64,000 nt of DNA from Manihot esculenta. Taxonomy: Eukaryota; Streptophyta; Magnoliopsida; Malpighiales; Euphorbiaceae. The stretch spans positions 1,674,001-1,738,000 of the forward strand of contig NC_035161.2 of assembly GCF_001659605.2 (NCBI RefSeq), read 5' to 3'. Each line of letters opens with the position of its first letter. Within the stretch, counting starts at the first letter, position 1. The translations under genes were made by a program, and so were the position numbers. The notes under the pieces were generated by a model, which saw only the letters and a program-made list of their open reading frames with translations, did not search any database and was not told where the DNA came from. Below are positions 47,813 to 58,723 of the stretch, piece by piece.

Positions 47813-50800
47813 TTAAAATAGATGTGGATATTGCTGGAGCATCGACTCCCGTGTCTCCCACGTGCACTCCTCTAGGTTATGGTGGTTCCACAGGACTTTC
47901 ACCATTGGTATCTCCTTGTTTCTCAGCTTTCGAATCTGGGTGTCAATGATCCGCACTGGCTGCTCGACATAGGTGAGATCGCTTAAGATTTCCACCTCAG
48001 GCTCACTAAGAACCTTCTCTGGATCTGACACAAACTTTCTCAACATAGAAACATGAAATACCGGGTGAACTCGTTCCATTGATGCAGGTAAATCCAGCTT
48101 ATACGACACAGGCCCGATCTTCTGCAAGATTTCAAAAGGACCTATGTACCGTGGAGCCAATTTACCCTTCTTTCCAAAGCGAACCACTCCCTTCATTGAA
48201 GACACCTTTAGCAATACCATATCCCCCTCCTGGAACTCTATCTGCTTTCTACGGATGTCTGCATAGCTTTTCTGCCTGCTTACAGCTGTTCTGATCCTCT
48301 CTCTGATCACAGGCACTAACTTGCTGGTAATCTCAACTAACTCTGGCCCTGCAAGAGCCTTCTCTCCTACCTCTTCCCAGCAAACAGGTGTTCGGCACTT
48401 CCTCCCATACAGAGCTTCATAAGGAGCCATCCCTATGCTAGCATGATGGTTGTTGTTGTAGGCAAACTCCACCAGAGGTAGATGCTGCCTCCAAGAACCG
48501 CCAAAGTCTAACACACACATTCTCAGCATATCTTCTATGGTCTGGATGGTTCTTTTTGACTGACCGTCTGTCTGTGGATGGAAAGCAGTGCTGAAATCCA
48601 ATCTTGTACCCATAGCAGCTTGCAGACTCCGCCAAAACCTGGAGGTGAACTGCGGTCCTCTATCTGAGACTATCGACACTGGAACTCCATGCAGCTTGAC
48701 TATCTCTTCTACATAGACCTGCGCTAACTTGTCCACAGAATAGTTGCTCCTAACTGGAATGAAGTGAGCAGCTTTCGTCAGTCTGTCCACAATCACCCAT
48801 ATGGAGTCTAGCCTGTTGGACGTCGCCGGTAACCCCACTATAAAATCCATAGCTATGTTCTCCCATTTCCACTCTGGAATCGGCAGTGGGTTAAGCATTC
48901 CAGCCGGCTTCTGGTGTTCTAGCTTCACCCTTTGACATGTTTCGCAGGCTGACACAAACTATGCCACTTCCCTCTTCATCGCTGGCCACCAATACACTCT
49001 TTTCAGGTCTTGATACATCTTAGTGGCTCCAGGGTGAACGCTATACCTCGCATTATGAGCTTCCCTCATAATGTCTTCCTTCAAACTGCTATCATCTGGT
49101 ACACATAATCTCTTGCCATGACGAAGAATCCCCTCCCTGTCAAATCTGAACTCTGCACTGTTGCCAGACTGAACAGTCCTGGCAATCTTCACTAACTCAG
49201 GATCTTTGTGCTGTTTCAGAGCCACTTGCTCTAGAAACACTGGTGTAACTCTCATCTGTGCAATCAAAGCACCTGAACCAGATAACTGCAACTGTAGCCC
49301 TTCATCCATGAGTCTGTAAAAGTCCTTCACCACCGGTCTTCTCTCCACTGCAATGTGGGATAAACTGCCAAGTGACTTCCGGCTTAAGGCATCAGCTACT
49401 ACATTAGCCTTACCTAGATGATATTGGATCTTACAATCGTAATCACTGAGCAATTCTACCCACCGTCTCTGCCTCAAGTTTAACTCTCTCTGACTCAAGA
49501 TGTGCTGCAGGCTCTTATGATCCGTATAGATCTCACACTTTACCCCATAGAGGTAATGCCTCCACATCTTAAGTGCAAAGATAACAGCTGCCATCTCAAG
49601 ATCGTGTGTCGGGTAGTTCAGCTCGTGCTTCTTCAGCTGTCTAGAAGCATAAGCTATCACTTTGTCATTCTGCATTAACACACAACCTAATCCCACTCGG
49701 GATGCATCACAGAACACTGTGAAATCATCCTCACTGATCGGCAGAGCTAATACCGGTGCTGAAGTCAACCGTCTCTTCAACTCTTCAAAACTCTCATCAC
49801 AATCCTCTGACCACACGAACTTCTGATTCTTCCTGGTCAGTCTGGTCATAGGAGCAGCTATCTTCGAAAAGTCCTGAACGAACCTCCGATAGTAGCCCGC
49901 CAATCCCAGAAAACTCTTGATCTCTGTCACTGTCGTGGGTGTAGGCCAATTGGCTACTGCCTCTACCTTCTTGGGATCAACTGTGATTCCTTCTTCTGAA
50001 ACTACATGATCCAAAAAGGCAATGCTCCTTAGCCAGAACTCGCACTTGGAGAACTTGGCATACAAGCCATGCTCTCTCAAGGTTTGCAAAACTACCCTCA
50101 GATGCTGGGCATGCTCCTCGGCATTCCTGGAGTACACCAAGATATCATCTATAAAGACGATCACAAAACGATCCAAGTACTCCCTGAAAACCCTGTTCAT
50201 GAGATCCATGAATGCTGCAGGGGCATTAGTCAACCCGAACGGCATCACTAGGAACTCATAATGCCCATATCTGGTTCGAAAAGCAGTCTTGGATACATCT
50301 CCTTCCCTGATCTTCAACTGGTGGTATCCGGATCTCAGATCTATCTTAGAAAAGCAACCTGCTCCTGACAGTTGGTCGAATAGATCATCGATCCTGGGTA
50401 AAGGATACTTGTTTTTGATAGTGACTTTGTTCAACTGTCTGTAGTCGACACAAAGTCTAAGAGGTCCATCCTTCTTTCTGACAAATAATACTGGAGCACC
50501 CCAAGGGGAGGTACTCGGGCGGATGAAACCTTTTGCTACCAAATCCTGTAACTGTTCTTTCAACTCTCTCAACTCTGTTGGCGCCATCCTGTAGGGAGGA
50601 ATAGAGATCGGTCTAGCACCGGGCATCAACTCTATCTCGAACTCTATTTCCCTATCAGGTGGTAGTCCTGGAAGCTCTTCAGGAAACACATCTGGGAATT
50701 CTCTAACAACTGGTACTGAGGATGGTTCCCTAACCCGACTGTCTAACTCTCTCACATAAGCTAGGAACCCTTGACACCCCTTCCTCAACATCCTACGAGC

Positions 50801-52765
50801 CTGGAGGGCTGATATCAAACCCCTAGGTGTCCCTCTCTTGTCTCCGCTGAAGACACACTCTGACCCATCCTGGTCTCTGAGACTCACTACCTTGTCCCTG
50901 CAGTGCAAGGTAGCACTATAGGTAGATAACCAATCCATCCCTAGAATGACATCAAAATCTGTCAACTCTAGAACCACAAGGTCAGCTGGAAGGCATCTAT
51001 CCTCTATAAACACTGGACTGAACTGACAGACTGACTCTGCCAATGATGGGTCACATCTCGATCCACTGACCCAGAGAGGACACTCTAACTCAGATACAAT
51101 CAACCCCAATCTCTCTGCGGCTCTAGAAGAAATAAAAGAGTGAGAAGCACCGGGGTCCATTAAAGCATACACCTCTGAACACCCAATGATGAGAGTACCT
51201 GACACCACTGTGTTCGAAGTGTCTGCCTCCTGCTGCGTCATGGTGAAAATCCGTGCTGGAGCTGACGGACCTGCACCTCGGGAACCCATCCCTGATGAAG
51301 AGGCTGCCCCTCTTCCTCTACCTCTACCACTGCTTGGTGGACGGGCTGAAGCTGCTGACTGGACGACACTACCTACGGTCATTTGCTGGGATGGTGCAAC
51401 CAAAGTCGCCTGAGGACATTCCCGTGCATAATGTCCCTCCTGCCCACATCTATAGCAGGCTGAAGATCCCAACAAACAAGCTCCTCTGTGCGGTCTCCCA
51501 CACCTATTACAAACTGGAAGATCTGTGCCAGAGCTGGAGCCGCTACTCATTCCCAGACCCGTCTTAATCCTGTTCCAGAACTTGCCTCTCTTTCCTCTGA
51601 ATTTCTCCCATCTCTTTTTGCTCGCACTTGCCATACTCTGTGAGGAGGAACCTGGTTTAGCACCAGAAGACTGTGCCTTTAATTGCTTGACTACTCCCTG
51701 ACTTATGGCACTGGCCTCCATCTTTCTAGCAGCATCCACAATGGAGTGGAAACTCTCCTTCTCCGCGTGAAGAATCAAAGAGAAATACCTGGGATGAAGC
51801 CTTGTGGCATATCTCTTTGCCTTCTTCTGATCCGTATCATACGCCTGACCCACGTATGGTAACAATTCCAGGAACTTATCTGTATACTCATCAACGCTCA
51901 TCTCCTCCGTCTGTCTCAACTGTTCAAACTCCACAACCTTTAGCTCTCTGGAACTGTCAGGGAAAGCCCACCCAGCAAATTCGTTGGCGAACTCTTCCCA
52001 TGTCATACTATCTATTCTGGGGTCCACATAGTTCTTGAACCATTCTCTGGCTTTCTTGCATTTCAACGTGAACCCTGCCATCTCAATGGCCCTGCTCTCA
52101 TCTGCTCCCAACTCACTTGTTATCATTCTGACTGCACTGAGATACTCAAAGGGATCATCTCCCGTATTAAATTTAGGAGCATCCAACTTTAAGTACTTCG
52201 TCATCTTCACCTTAGTTCCCCCTGAAGAACTGGGTTGTGCCTCAACAACAGGGGCTGCTAGTTCAGGTGGTGGTGGTGGAGGTACTGTTTCTCTGGCTTC
52301 AGGCTGTACTGGACTTGGATGAAAAGGTGGGGGTGGATACATGTGATATGGTGGATAGAAGGAAGGATAGGGCATATATGGCATGTAGGGTGGATATGGG
52401 GCAAAGCTGGAGAAATCCGACGTGCCTCCCATCGGATCCCCTGGGCCCTGTGGAAAGGGTGGATAGCCAAACCCCGAGGCCTGTACGCCTCCCTGGGACT
52501 CCCCCATACCTTCTTCTGACCTTCCTACACCCATGCTTACATCTCTACTCTGAGCCTCCTCCATCGCCACTCTCTCTTCTTCTGATCTTCCCCCTCGGCC
52601 TATTCCTCTTCTGCTCTCGTCAGAAGACCTTCTCGGTTCTCTTGACGTTCCCTCCTTGCTTGACCTGTGAGTCCTTGCCCTTGGCAAAGCAGGAGGACGA
52701 GCAGCTGTACCCTCACTTTCAGGTGGGACTCCAGTCAATCTCGCGGATCGACGAGTTCCTCGCAT
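47813..52765 (-). pseudogene. Element C gag-pol polyprotein, one stop codon
   Basis: From ATG 52765 ([19 protein letters not shown]) to 47813, about 1650 codons with a single TAG at 48956-48958, where A has CAG. Order, with rough residues: Pro/Tyr-rich N-terminus; gag core from about 190 ([19 protein letters not shown]); zinc knuckle about 435-450 ([15 protein letters not shown]); protease about 535 (DPGASHSF); RT with FIDDILVYS about 868; RNase H about 1016 ([10 protein letters not shown]); integrase zinc motif about 1235-1280; integrase core; chromodomain-like tail about 1600-1650. The third catalytic position of integrase reads DGQSKRT where A has DGQSERT, so the DDE glutamate is lost. An upstream open extension (to 52882) comes from a repeated leader and is probably not used. 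Confidence 0.92.
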
Positions 52766-52780
52766 CTTAACTCTCTCTGG

Positions 52781-52860
52781 AAAACAACACATAACAGAGC
52801 ACATAAGCAACACATAGAGGAAAACAACACATAACAGAGCACATAAGCAACACATAGAGG
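52781..52860 (-). repeat. 40-bp tandem duplication in element C leader
   Basis: Two identical 40-base copies (52781-52820, 52821-52860) and a partial third start AAAACAACACAT. They lie in the untranslated leader just upstream of the gag ATG. Confidence 0.92.
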
Positions 52861-53015
52861 AAAACAACACATGTATCATCATCAGCAGATAGACAAGACT
52901 AACATCCTATCCTAGTGGACATGTTTTCCTATTGTGCTTGACCAACTAAACCTCTATGAGCCCAACTCTCTCTCTATAGGTCCGATCATGTGAACATAGA
53001 GCTCTGATACCAATC

Positions 53016-55143
53016 TGTAACAGCCCGAAAACCGAACTGCTACCGGCACTAGGATCCAGATCGACTTAAGGTCGCCGGGACCCGTAGTAAGCCTGCTATC
53101 CTGTCTGTGTACCTGTGAAATCCCATACATGATCATACATTTTCTATCAAACCATTAAAACTTGTCTTTTCTCCAGGGCTTAACCTGTGCATGCACTATG
53201 TCTGCTCTATCAACTCATAATGTTAAGCCTGGTTTTCTCATAGACATCATCAATAAAGGAAACATACATAAACTGACCATGTATATACAACAAGGAATTT
53301 CAACTCTCTAAGTCAAGCACAAGTCTATACACTGTACACTATCTCTTTACAATTACATGTCCATACTAGCTATTACATAATTTATCTTCTTACAAACCCT
53401 GCTGGACTCCCTCTGGACTCTGAACCTGCAAACCTAGGGGATAGGGGAGAGGAATGAGCTATACAAGCCCAATGAGCAGAACTATAAAACATGAGTTAAA
53501 CACATGATCTCATGGAATGCACTACATCACATCATCTCAGGGATCAGACATGACCACCAACAATCCCACTCAAGGATGCCTGACCTAGCCAGGTCTTACA
53601 ACCTCCGTCTGCCTGGCCCGGCCAGGTCTTACACTCTGCCTGCCTGGCCCAGCCAGGTCTTACTATCTTTGCTGCCTGATCTAATCAGGTCTTACCTACA
53701 GATGGCTGCCTGGCCCGGCCAGGTCTTATAACAGAGTTTGGGCTATTGGAGTCGCCTTGGTCTATCCACAGCCTCATACGCATCGTATTATGCAATGCAT
53801 CATATTCGTGAAACTAATGCAATCATCCTACTAGACTCATTATGATGCATGACATATGCTCAACATAGTTTAGTTCTGAAAAGAGAAGTTCCACTCACCA
53901 TTGGCTGACTCTGTACTAACTCTGCACGTTCTGAAACAGTGCTCACTGCTGCTTTCTGGGGTTCCTTTGGTCCGTACCTACACAGGTAGACTCAACTGCG
54001 GGACCAAACTAACTCAAGAACAGCTCTCAGAAACTCCCCAAAAACCCTCTAAATGATCCTTAAACAAGCACATAAAACATGCAAAAGGAAGCTGGACAGG
54101 GTACGTTCGGCGGCAGGTTCGGCGGCCGAAACCCCTCTCCAGAGACGAAACTCATGCATGTTCGGCGGCACCTTCAGCAGCCGAAAGTCTCGTCCAGAGA
54201 CGAAACTCAACCTTCGGCGGCACTTTCGGCGGCCGAACCTTGCCTCCAGAGACGAAAGTCCCAAGTTTCGGGGGCAAGCTTTGGCAGCCGAAACTGCCTC
54301 CATAAGGGGTTCGGCGGCCGAACCTTCCTTCGGCGGCCGAACCTGGTTTTGCCCGCTGGGCAGAACCCTGCTCTGTTTCATGCAACCTTTTCCCAAACTC
54401 CGCTCAACATGCATATCAACTACTCCCAACTAGAATATACACATATATATGCACAAAGAGGTCTAAAACTATCCTAAAACCCCAAACAAACATAGCACAT
54501 AACACTCAAACATGCTTGAACACCAAAGATCACCAAAAACCTCACCTAAACCTAAACATGCATACTACCCACACAACCTTCATAAAACCTTCCAAAAGCA
54601 TCAAAGAAGCTCAGGATCTTCACTTACCTCTTCAGGAACTTGAGGATGAAGGATCCTAACGTGGAGATATGGAGAAATCCTCTCTCAAAGCTCCAAGCTT
54701 CAAAACTTGGTTATTTTGCTCAAATCTTCAAAACAACAACAAAACGCTTAAAAACTTTGAAGGATTTGGTGAAAAACATGAAAATCATCAAAGTCAACGT
54801 GAGAAGGTTTTGGCTCACCTTTGGCTGCAAGTGGAGGAGAAATATCCTCCTTCCACCGACCTTTGGCCCTTTTATAGGTGGCTGGCCAGACCACCTTCGG
54901 CAGCCGAACGTGAATCTGAAACCATGCAATGTTCGGCGGCCGAAAGTGACCTTCGGCGGCCGAACCTTTGCATTTCTCCCTTATTGCTTTTCTTTCAAAA
55001 CTCATTTCCTTTAACACTTTAAACCATTCAAAACTCTTAAAACACACATGAAAACATATGTCTTACCCTTCTCGAGGGTTTCGACACCCGAGATTCCACC
55101 AGACGACAGGAATTCCGAGGCCGGACTCGAGCCGGGTATTACA
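53016..55143 (-). repeat. Element C 5' LTR
   Basis: 2128 bp, TGTAACAGCC ... CGGGTATTACA. Tandem unit at 53577-53732 with one extra AGGTCTTAC segment compared with the 3' LTR. Palindrome clusters 54105-54345 and 54896-54968, minus-strand TATA at 54869-54877. Confidence 0.94.
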
Positions 55144-55282
55144 TCCTCTTTACTTAAAATCATCAAAACATTAAAACATTTCATGAAAACATGGTTTTAC
55201 CCTTCTAGAGGTCTCCGACATCCGAGATTCCACCGGACGATAGGAATTCCGATATCAAAGTCTAGCCGGGTATTACAGTGAT

Positions 55283-55640
55283 AAGAAGCTCTCAACTTTG
55301 AAGTTTATCTGGTTGTGATGATGAATAATAATTAATTGTTTGCAGCAGGAGTGGATTGGGTGCAAGATACTTTTAACAAATTGTTTACAATGGCATCACT
55401 GTAATATTTGTAGGGAATTTGGATACTTACCTCCGTCAAGAGCCACGTCGACCGCCTATGAGTGGATCCTGTGGACGCGTGGCTTTCTCCACTCTCATCA
55501 AATTCCATCTTGAAAAATTTACAATTTTGATGATTGGCCGACCTGCTCAATCGGCCGTCGTGCTCCACTAAACCCAAGTTCAAGACTTGCACTCGTTTTC
55601 AAGCTAGCCAACAGGGTCGAGCTCCTTTCAGTCTTGCTAT
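55283..55640 (-). other. Element E internal DNA of unknown origin
   Basis: Left of the MITE. On the minus strand it contains an open stretch (GESHASTGSTHRRSTWLLTEV) followed by GTAAGTATCC, a good splice donor, so it may be another captured exon. I do not recognise the protein. Confidence 0.4.
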
Positions 55641-56148
55641 TAGGGGAGAGCATAAATCGGTCTGAACCAAAAAACCGAACCGAACCGATCAATTTCGGTT
55701 TAATAGTTCGGTTAATCAGAAGGTTCGGTTCGGTTCGGTTAGTATTTTTTAATTTATTCGGTTTTCGGTTCGGTTCGGTTTAAATGTGTTAAATAACCGA
55801 AAAACCGATTTTATACATAGAAATATTGATTTTATATATATTTTTAAATTTTATATGGATTTTTATGGATTTTTTAAGTATTATTATTATGTATTCAAAC
55901 AATATTTATTGATAAATTTATGTGAAATATTTATTAAATTATTCTACTGAAATTAAAATCAGAAAATTAAAAAAAATTACAGATTTTGATTTGAATCGAA
56001 CTGAACCGAATCGATTTTTATCGGTTCGATTCAGTTCGGTTATATTTTTATAATCGGTTTTTTCGGTTTTTAATATTTTTATACTTTGATTTTTGGTTTT
56101 TTTGGTTCGGTTCAGTTCGGAACCGAACCGACCGATTGCACATCCCTA
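55641..56148. mobile_element. hAT-like MITE rich in CGGTTCGGTT
   Basis: About 508 bp with inverted ends (TAGGGGAGAGCATAAATCGG against TAGGGATGTGCAATCGG). Multiple CCGAACC/GGTTCGG words near each end can pair, around an AT-rich centre. Flanks cttgctat stand at 55633-55640 and 56149-56156, an 8-bp duplication (9 bp if the next t is counted). An 8-bp duplication and this terminus fit hAT; Mutator-like is the alternative if nine bases were duplicated. Confidence 0.75.
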
Positions 56149-56660
56149 CTTGCTATTCCGACTGGCCGACCATCCCATTTTCCCCAACTCATTTAATGAA
56201 GGGACAAAAGGAATAAACGGAACAGGAAAGAAGGAGACTTGTATCATCCACTTGAACCTCCACATTCACATACAGACGAAATGTCAAATCATAATTCTTA
56301 TTGAAATTCATAGCAATTTGCAGACAGAGCGAAGAAAACGCTGAAGAGAGTGATGTGCTTGATTTCTTCATCCTCGGAAGGCATGCGTTATTGGAATTCA
56401 AGAGTACCCTAAAACGGCATCGTTAACTTGGAGAAGACCATCAACAGAAGGATTATCGCATCAAATTTATGAATAAGCCACGTGTAGGGACAAGGATTGG
56501 GATGCAACGAAACTTGATAGACTTGAAGACAGAGAGAAGCGTTCGATCCCAAGCCTCCCCTGCTAAGTCCTAAAAGCTAAAACCCTCGTTTCCTTTCTCC
56601 CTTTAAAGGATATGCCTTGCAGCAGTCACCCGCCGAGAAGCAGGAGCAAGAGCGACAAGA
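56149..56660 (+). other. Probable captured upstream region of the eL18 gene inside element E
   Basis: No coding is clear. Near 56568-56605 the words CTAAGTCCTAAAAGCTAAAACCCTCG and a pyrimidine-rich run resemble the promoter or 5'UTR of plant ribosomal protein genes (AAACCCT telo-box). This suggests that genomic sequence upstream of the start, not just mRNA, was taken. Confidence 0.4.
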
Positions 56661-56927
56661 ATGGGTATCGATTTTATCTACCTCAAGCTTCTCGTCAAGT
56701 TGTACCGATTTCTGGTGAGAAGGACCGGGAGCAAATTCAATGCAGTGATTCTGAAGTTGCTCTTCATGAGCAAGATTAACAAGCCTCCTCTTTCGCTCTC
56801 TCGTTTGACTCGTTTCATGAAGGGCAAGGAGGAAGACGACCTAAGAATTTGCTGTATATGTGTGCAATATCCAAAAAGCAATTGTGACCCACAATCAACT
56901 TTTGTGCAGGAGAAAGAAGGTCAATAA
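56661..56927 (+). pseudogene. RPL18: Ribosomal protein eL18 (RPL18) gene fragment
   Basis: ATG 56661 gives MGID, then [20 protein letters not shown] and the following [32 protein letters not shown], clear eL18 of the large ribosomal subunit. The basic segment that normally lies between MGID and YLKLLV is missing. After MKGKE the family sequence stops apart from a short DDLR match, and the frame ends at 56925-56927 after unrelated residues. Only about 50 of about 187 residues remain, so it cannot work as eL18. It is antisense to element E. Confidence 0.85.
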
Positions 56928-56999
56928 CATGGCGAGACCCAGTTGCAGCTCTGATTCACACCGGCCACTGGCATGTCTCTGACTTCATTCAAATTATCT

Positions 57000-57375
57000 A
57001 ACCCATTATCCTCGTATCCCAGCGGAAGGGACAGACGCCGAATTGAACGATGGCGAATTTCTCGGCGGAATCTTTGGCCTTGAGGTACTGAACATCGAAT
57101 CGGTCAAATTCGAAGGACTCGCGCCATGGAGCGTTGGTGACGCCGGTCATCTCAAGATCGATGGCGATGAAATCGGCAGCACCGACATGGCTTGTTAGCT
57201 CGGAGAGTGCGGACTCGACGTTTGATTTGGTCACGTGCTTTAGAGGGAACGTCGAAGAAGAGGAAAAGGAGGTGTATGCATTCGAATCTTGAGGGCAGTC
57301 TGGCGATTCGACTAGAGATGCGAGACCGACTACTTCTTCCGACCTGTCCAGCTTGATCTGCTGGAACCTTCCCAC
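57000..57375 (-). pseudogene. PARN-like poly(A)-specific ribonuclease fragment
   Basis: Minus-strand open stretch with FPLKHVTKSNVESALSEL, VGAADFIAIDLEMTGVTNAP and FDVQYLKAKDSAEKFAIVQF, ending FRWDTR. This matches the N-terminal part of plant PARN-like CAF1-type DEDD nucleases; the first catalytic D and E lie in AIDLEMTG. The rest of the nuclease is absent: the sequence leaves the family after FRWDTR, as at an exon end. It runs in the sense direction of element E. Confidence 0.82.
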
Positions 57376-57958
57376 TCAAAAGTTGATCACCGGGTGGTGT
57401 CTGCTTTAATTCTTGAAGGTTGTGGTTTCTTCGTTTGCAGACGTGGTGTTGGCTTCATCATATCTTCCTATCTGGCCCATTTCAGTGTTGCGCCGACCTC
57501 ACGTGTTGGAGCTCAACCAGACCAGCGACTTCCTCCTCAGGTCGACGTGTCTTTGGCACCATCACGTCTGTCTATCTGGTCCATTTCTGCGTCGCGCCGA
57601 CCTCATTTGTTGGAGCTTGACCAGACCAGCAACTTCCTTATCAGGTCGGCGCGTCTTTGGCAGCTCAAGCTCTTTCCACTCTTACTCTCCCTTTTTTTTT
57701 TTTTAGAGAAAAAAATTAAAATTTATACTCATAGACAAGTACTATGATCTGAGATTTTGCTTCACCAGGTTTCAAAGAAAAAATCAGCCGTAATAAAATC
57801 TAATAAATATTAAAACAAACTATCTGAAATACTATCAAAATATTCTTTAATACAATGAACCTTTCTTTTCAGCTGGATTATTCGCTCAAACTTTCATATC
57901 TCATGTGGATCTCAATGGGTGGATCTGGAAACTTTAGAGATAGTAAAATCTCTTTCGT
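57376..57958 (-). other. Element E 5' internal region
   Basis: Between the primer site and the PARN fragment. Contains two diverged copies (57440-57540 and 57560-57665 regions) of a segment with GGCCAGATAG ... GTCGGCGCAAC and CTGGTCTGGT words, about 125 bp apart, and a T-rich run near 57690. No gag was found. Confidence 0.5.
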
Positions 57959-57976
57959 TTCCCACAGACGGCGCCA
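57959..57976 (-). other. Element E primer binding site
   Basis: TGGCGCCGTCTGTGGGAA on the element strand, the primer site style of Tat/Ogre/Retand elements, two bases inside the 5' LTR. Confidence 0.8.
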
Positions 57977-58274
57977 ATTGATAAATCTTTTTCTCCATAA
58001 TAGATCTGGTTTTCTTCTTGGTCCATCATATGGGTCCATCAAATGGGTCTCTCAATATTCTATTTGACGAAGGGACCTGCAAAATAGGGAAAAATGGTCA
58101 GGGGTCTACCGAGGATGCCCGGCGCCAATTGATAAATCTTTTTCTCCATAATAGATCTGGTTTTCTTCTTGGTCCATCATATGGGTCCATCATCAAATGG
58201 GTCTCTCAATGTTCTATTTGACGAAGGGACCTGCAAAATAGGGAAAAATGGTCAAGGGTCTACCGAGGATGCCC
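57970..58274 (-). repeat. 151-bp tandem duplication across the PBS/LTR junction of element E
   Basis: 57970-58120 and 58121-58274 are near-identical (second copy has a 3-base insertion CAT). Each starts with GGCGCCAATTGATAAATC, so the start of the primer site is duplicated together with the last 142 bases of the LTR. Confidence 0.9.
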
Positions 58275-58723
58275 CTGGTGGAGACCCTCCGACGCCCAAG
58301 TCAGGTTTATGATATAATATTTCATGGATAGGCCCGAGTTTCAGATAAAATATGGAGGCCCTCCAGAAGAAGAAGAAGAAGAAGAGAGAAAAGAAGAGAG
58401 CTTGCCTTTTTTCTTGCCCCCCCACATCTATAATGCTACCTGTCTGTGTCCTTCAGGCCCGTACGTACAGACGTGTCAGGCCCTTCTCTACGCAAGCGGC
58501 CATTTAATTCACCCTGGCACGCATGCGAACAAGGTTGGTGAGTGATTGGGCCTACTCCCCTATTGGGCTTATGCTCGTATCTGATTCGGATTGCCCTGGG
58601 TCGCTGGTCCAGGCTCGTGAAGTCGAGCCGTCTTTCAAGCATATGATCTGATGGGATTTAGACCTGTGGCCTTCTTTTGAATCCGACCTTATTTCTGGAT
58701 TAGGAAAGATCTGGAGGTTATCA
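57979..58723 (-). repeat. Element E 5' LTR
   Basis: 745 bp; about 594 without the 151-bp duplication, matching the 592-bp 3' LTR. Ends TGATAAATC ... GGTTATCA. Confidence 0.9.

Larger units (their letters stand above)
42948..55143 (-). mobile_element. Element C: nearly complete chromovirus, nested in LTR D
   Basis: Minus-strand gypsy element. The 5' LTR is 53016-55143. The 3' LTR is 42948-43019 plus 45675-47719, split by solo LTR B2. The primer site lies at 53001-53012 (complement of TGGTATCAGAGC), and the hairpin plus purine tract at 47720-47756. Exact target duplications tcctc stand at 42943-42947 and 55144-55148. Without the insert it is about 9.5 kb. The polyprotein is open except for one stop. 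Confidence 0.95.
40766..55277 (-). mobile_element. Solo LTR D, interrupted by element C
   Basis: Two pieces, 40766-42947 and 55149-55277, together about 2.3 kb. They form one LTR that reads TGTAACGACC ... CGGGTATTACA on the plus strand. Exact target duplications gtgat stand at 40761-40765 and 55278-55282. There is no internal region, so it is a solo LTR from LTR-LTR recombination. It has its own tandem unit at 41390-41545, palindrome clusters at 41936-42175 and 42717-42898, and a minus-strand TATA at 42694-42702. Confidence 0.9.
37995..58723 (-). mobile_element. Element E: non-autonomous Tat/Retand-like LTR element hosting other insertions
   Basis: Minus-strand element. The 3' LTR is 37995-38586 with the purine tract at 38587-38604; the 5' LTR is 57979-58723 with the primer site at 57959-57976. 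Exact target duplications ttttc flank it (37990-37994 and 58724-58728). Removing solo LTR D and its contents (40766-55282) leaves about 4.9 kb of internal DNA with no gag or pol. The primer site TGGCGCCGTCTGTGGGAA is typical of Tat-lineage elements. The internal part holds a tandem-repeat spacer and fragments of two cellular genes. The ttttc duplication is low-complexity, so the LTR, purine-tract and primer-site geometry carries most of the weight. Confidence 0.82.

Noticed and set aside
56661..57375. RPL18 and PARN as functional genes
   Set aside because: Both lack most of their conserved length and lie within a transposable element.
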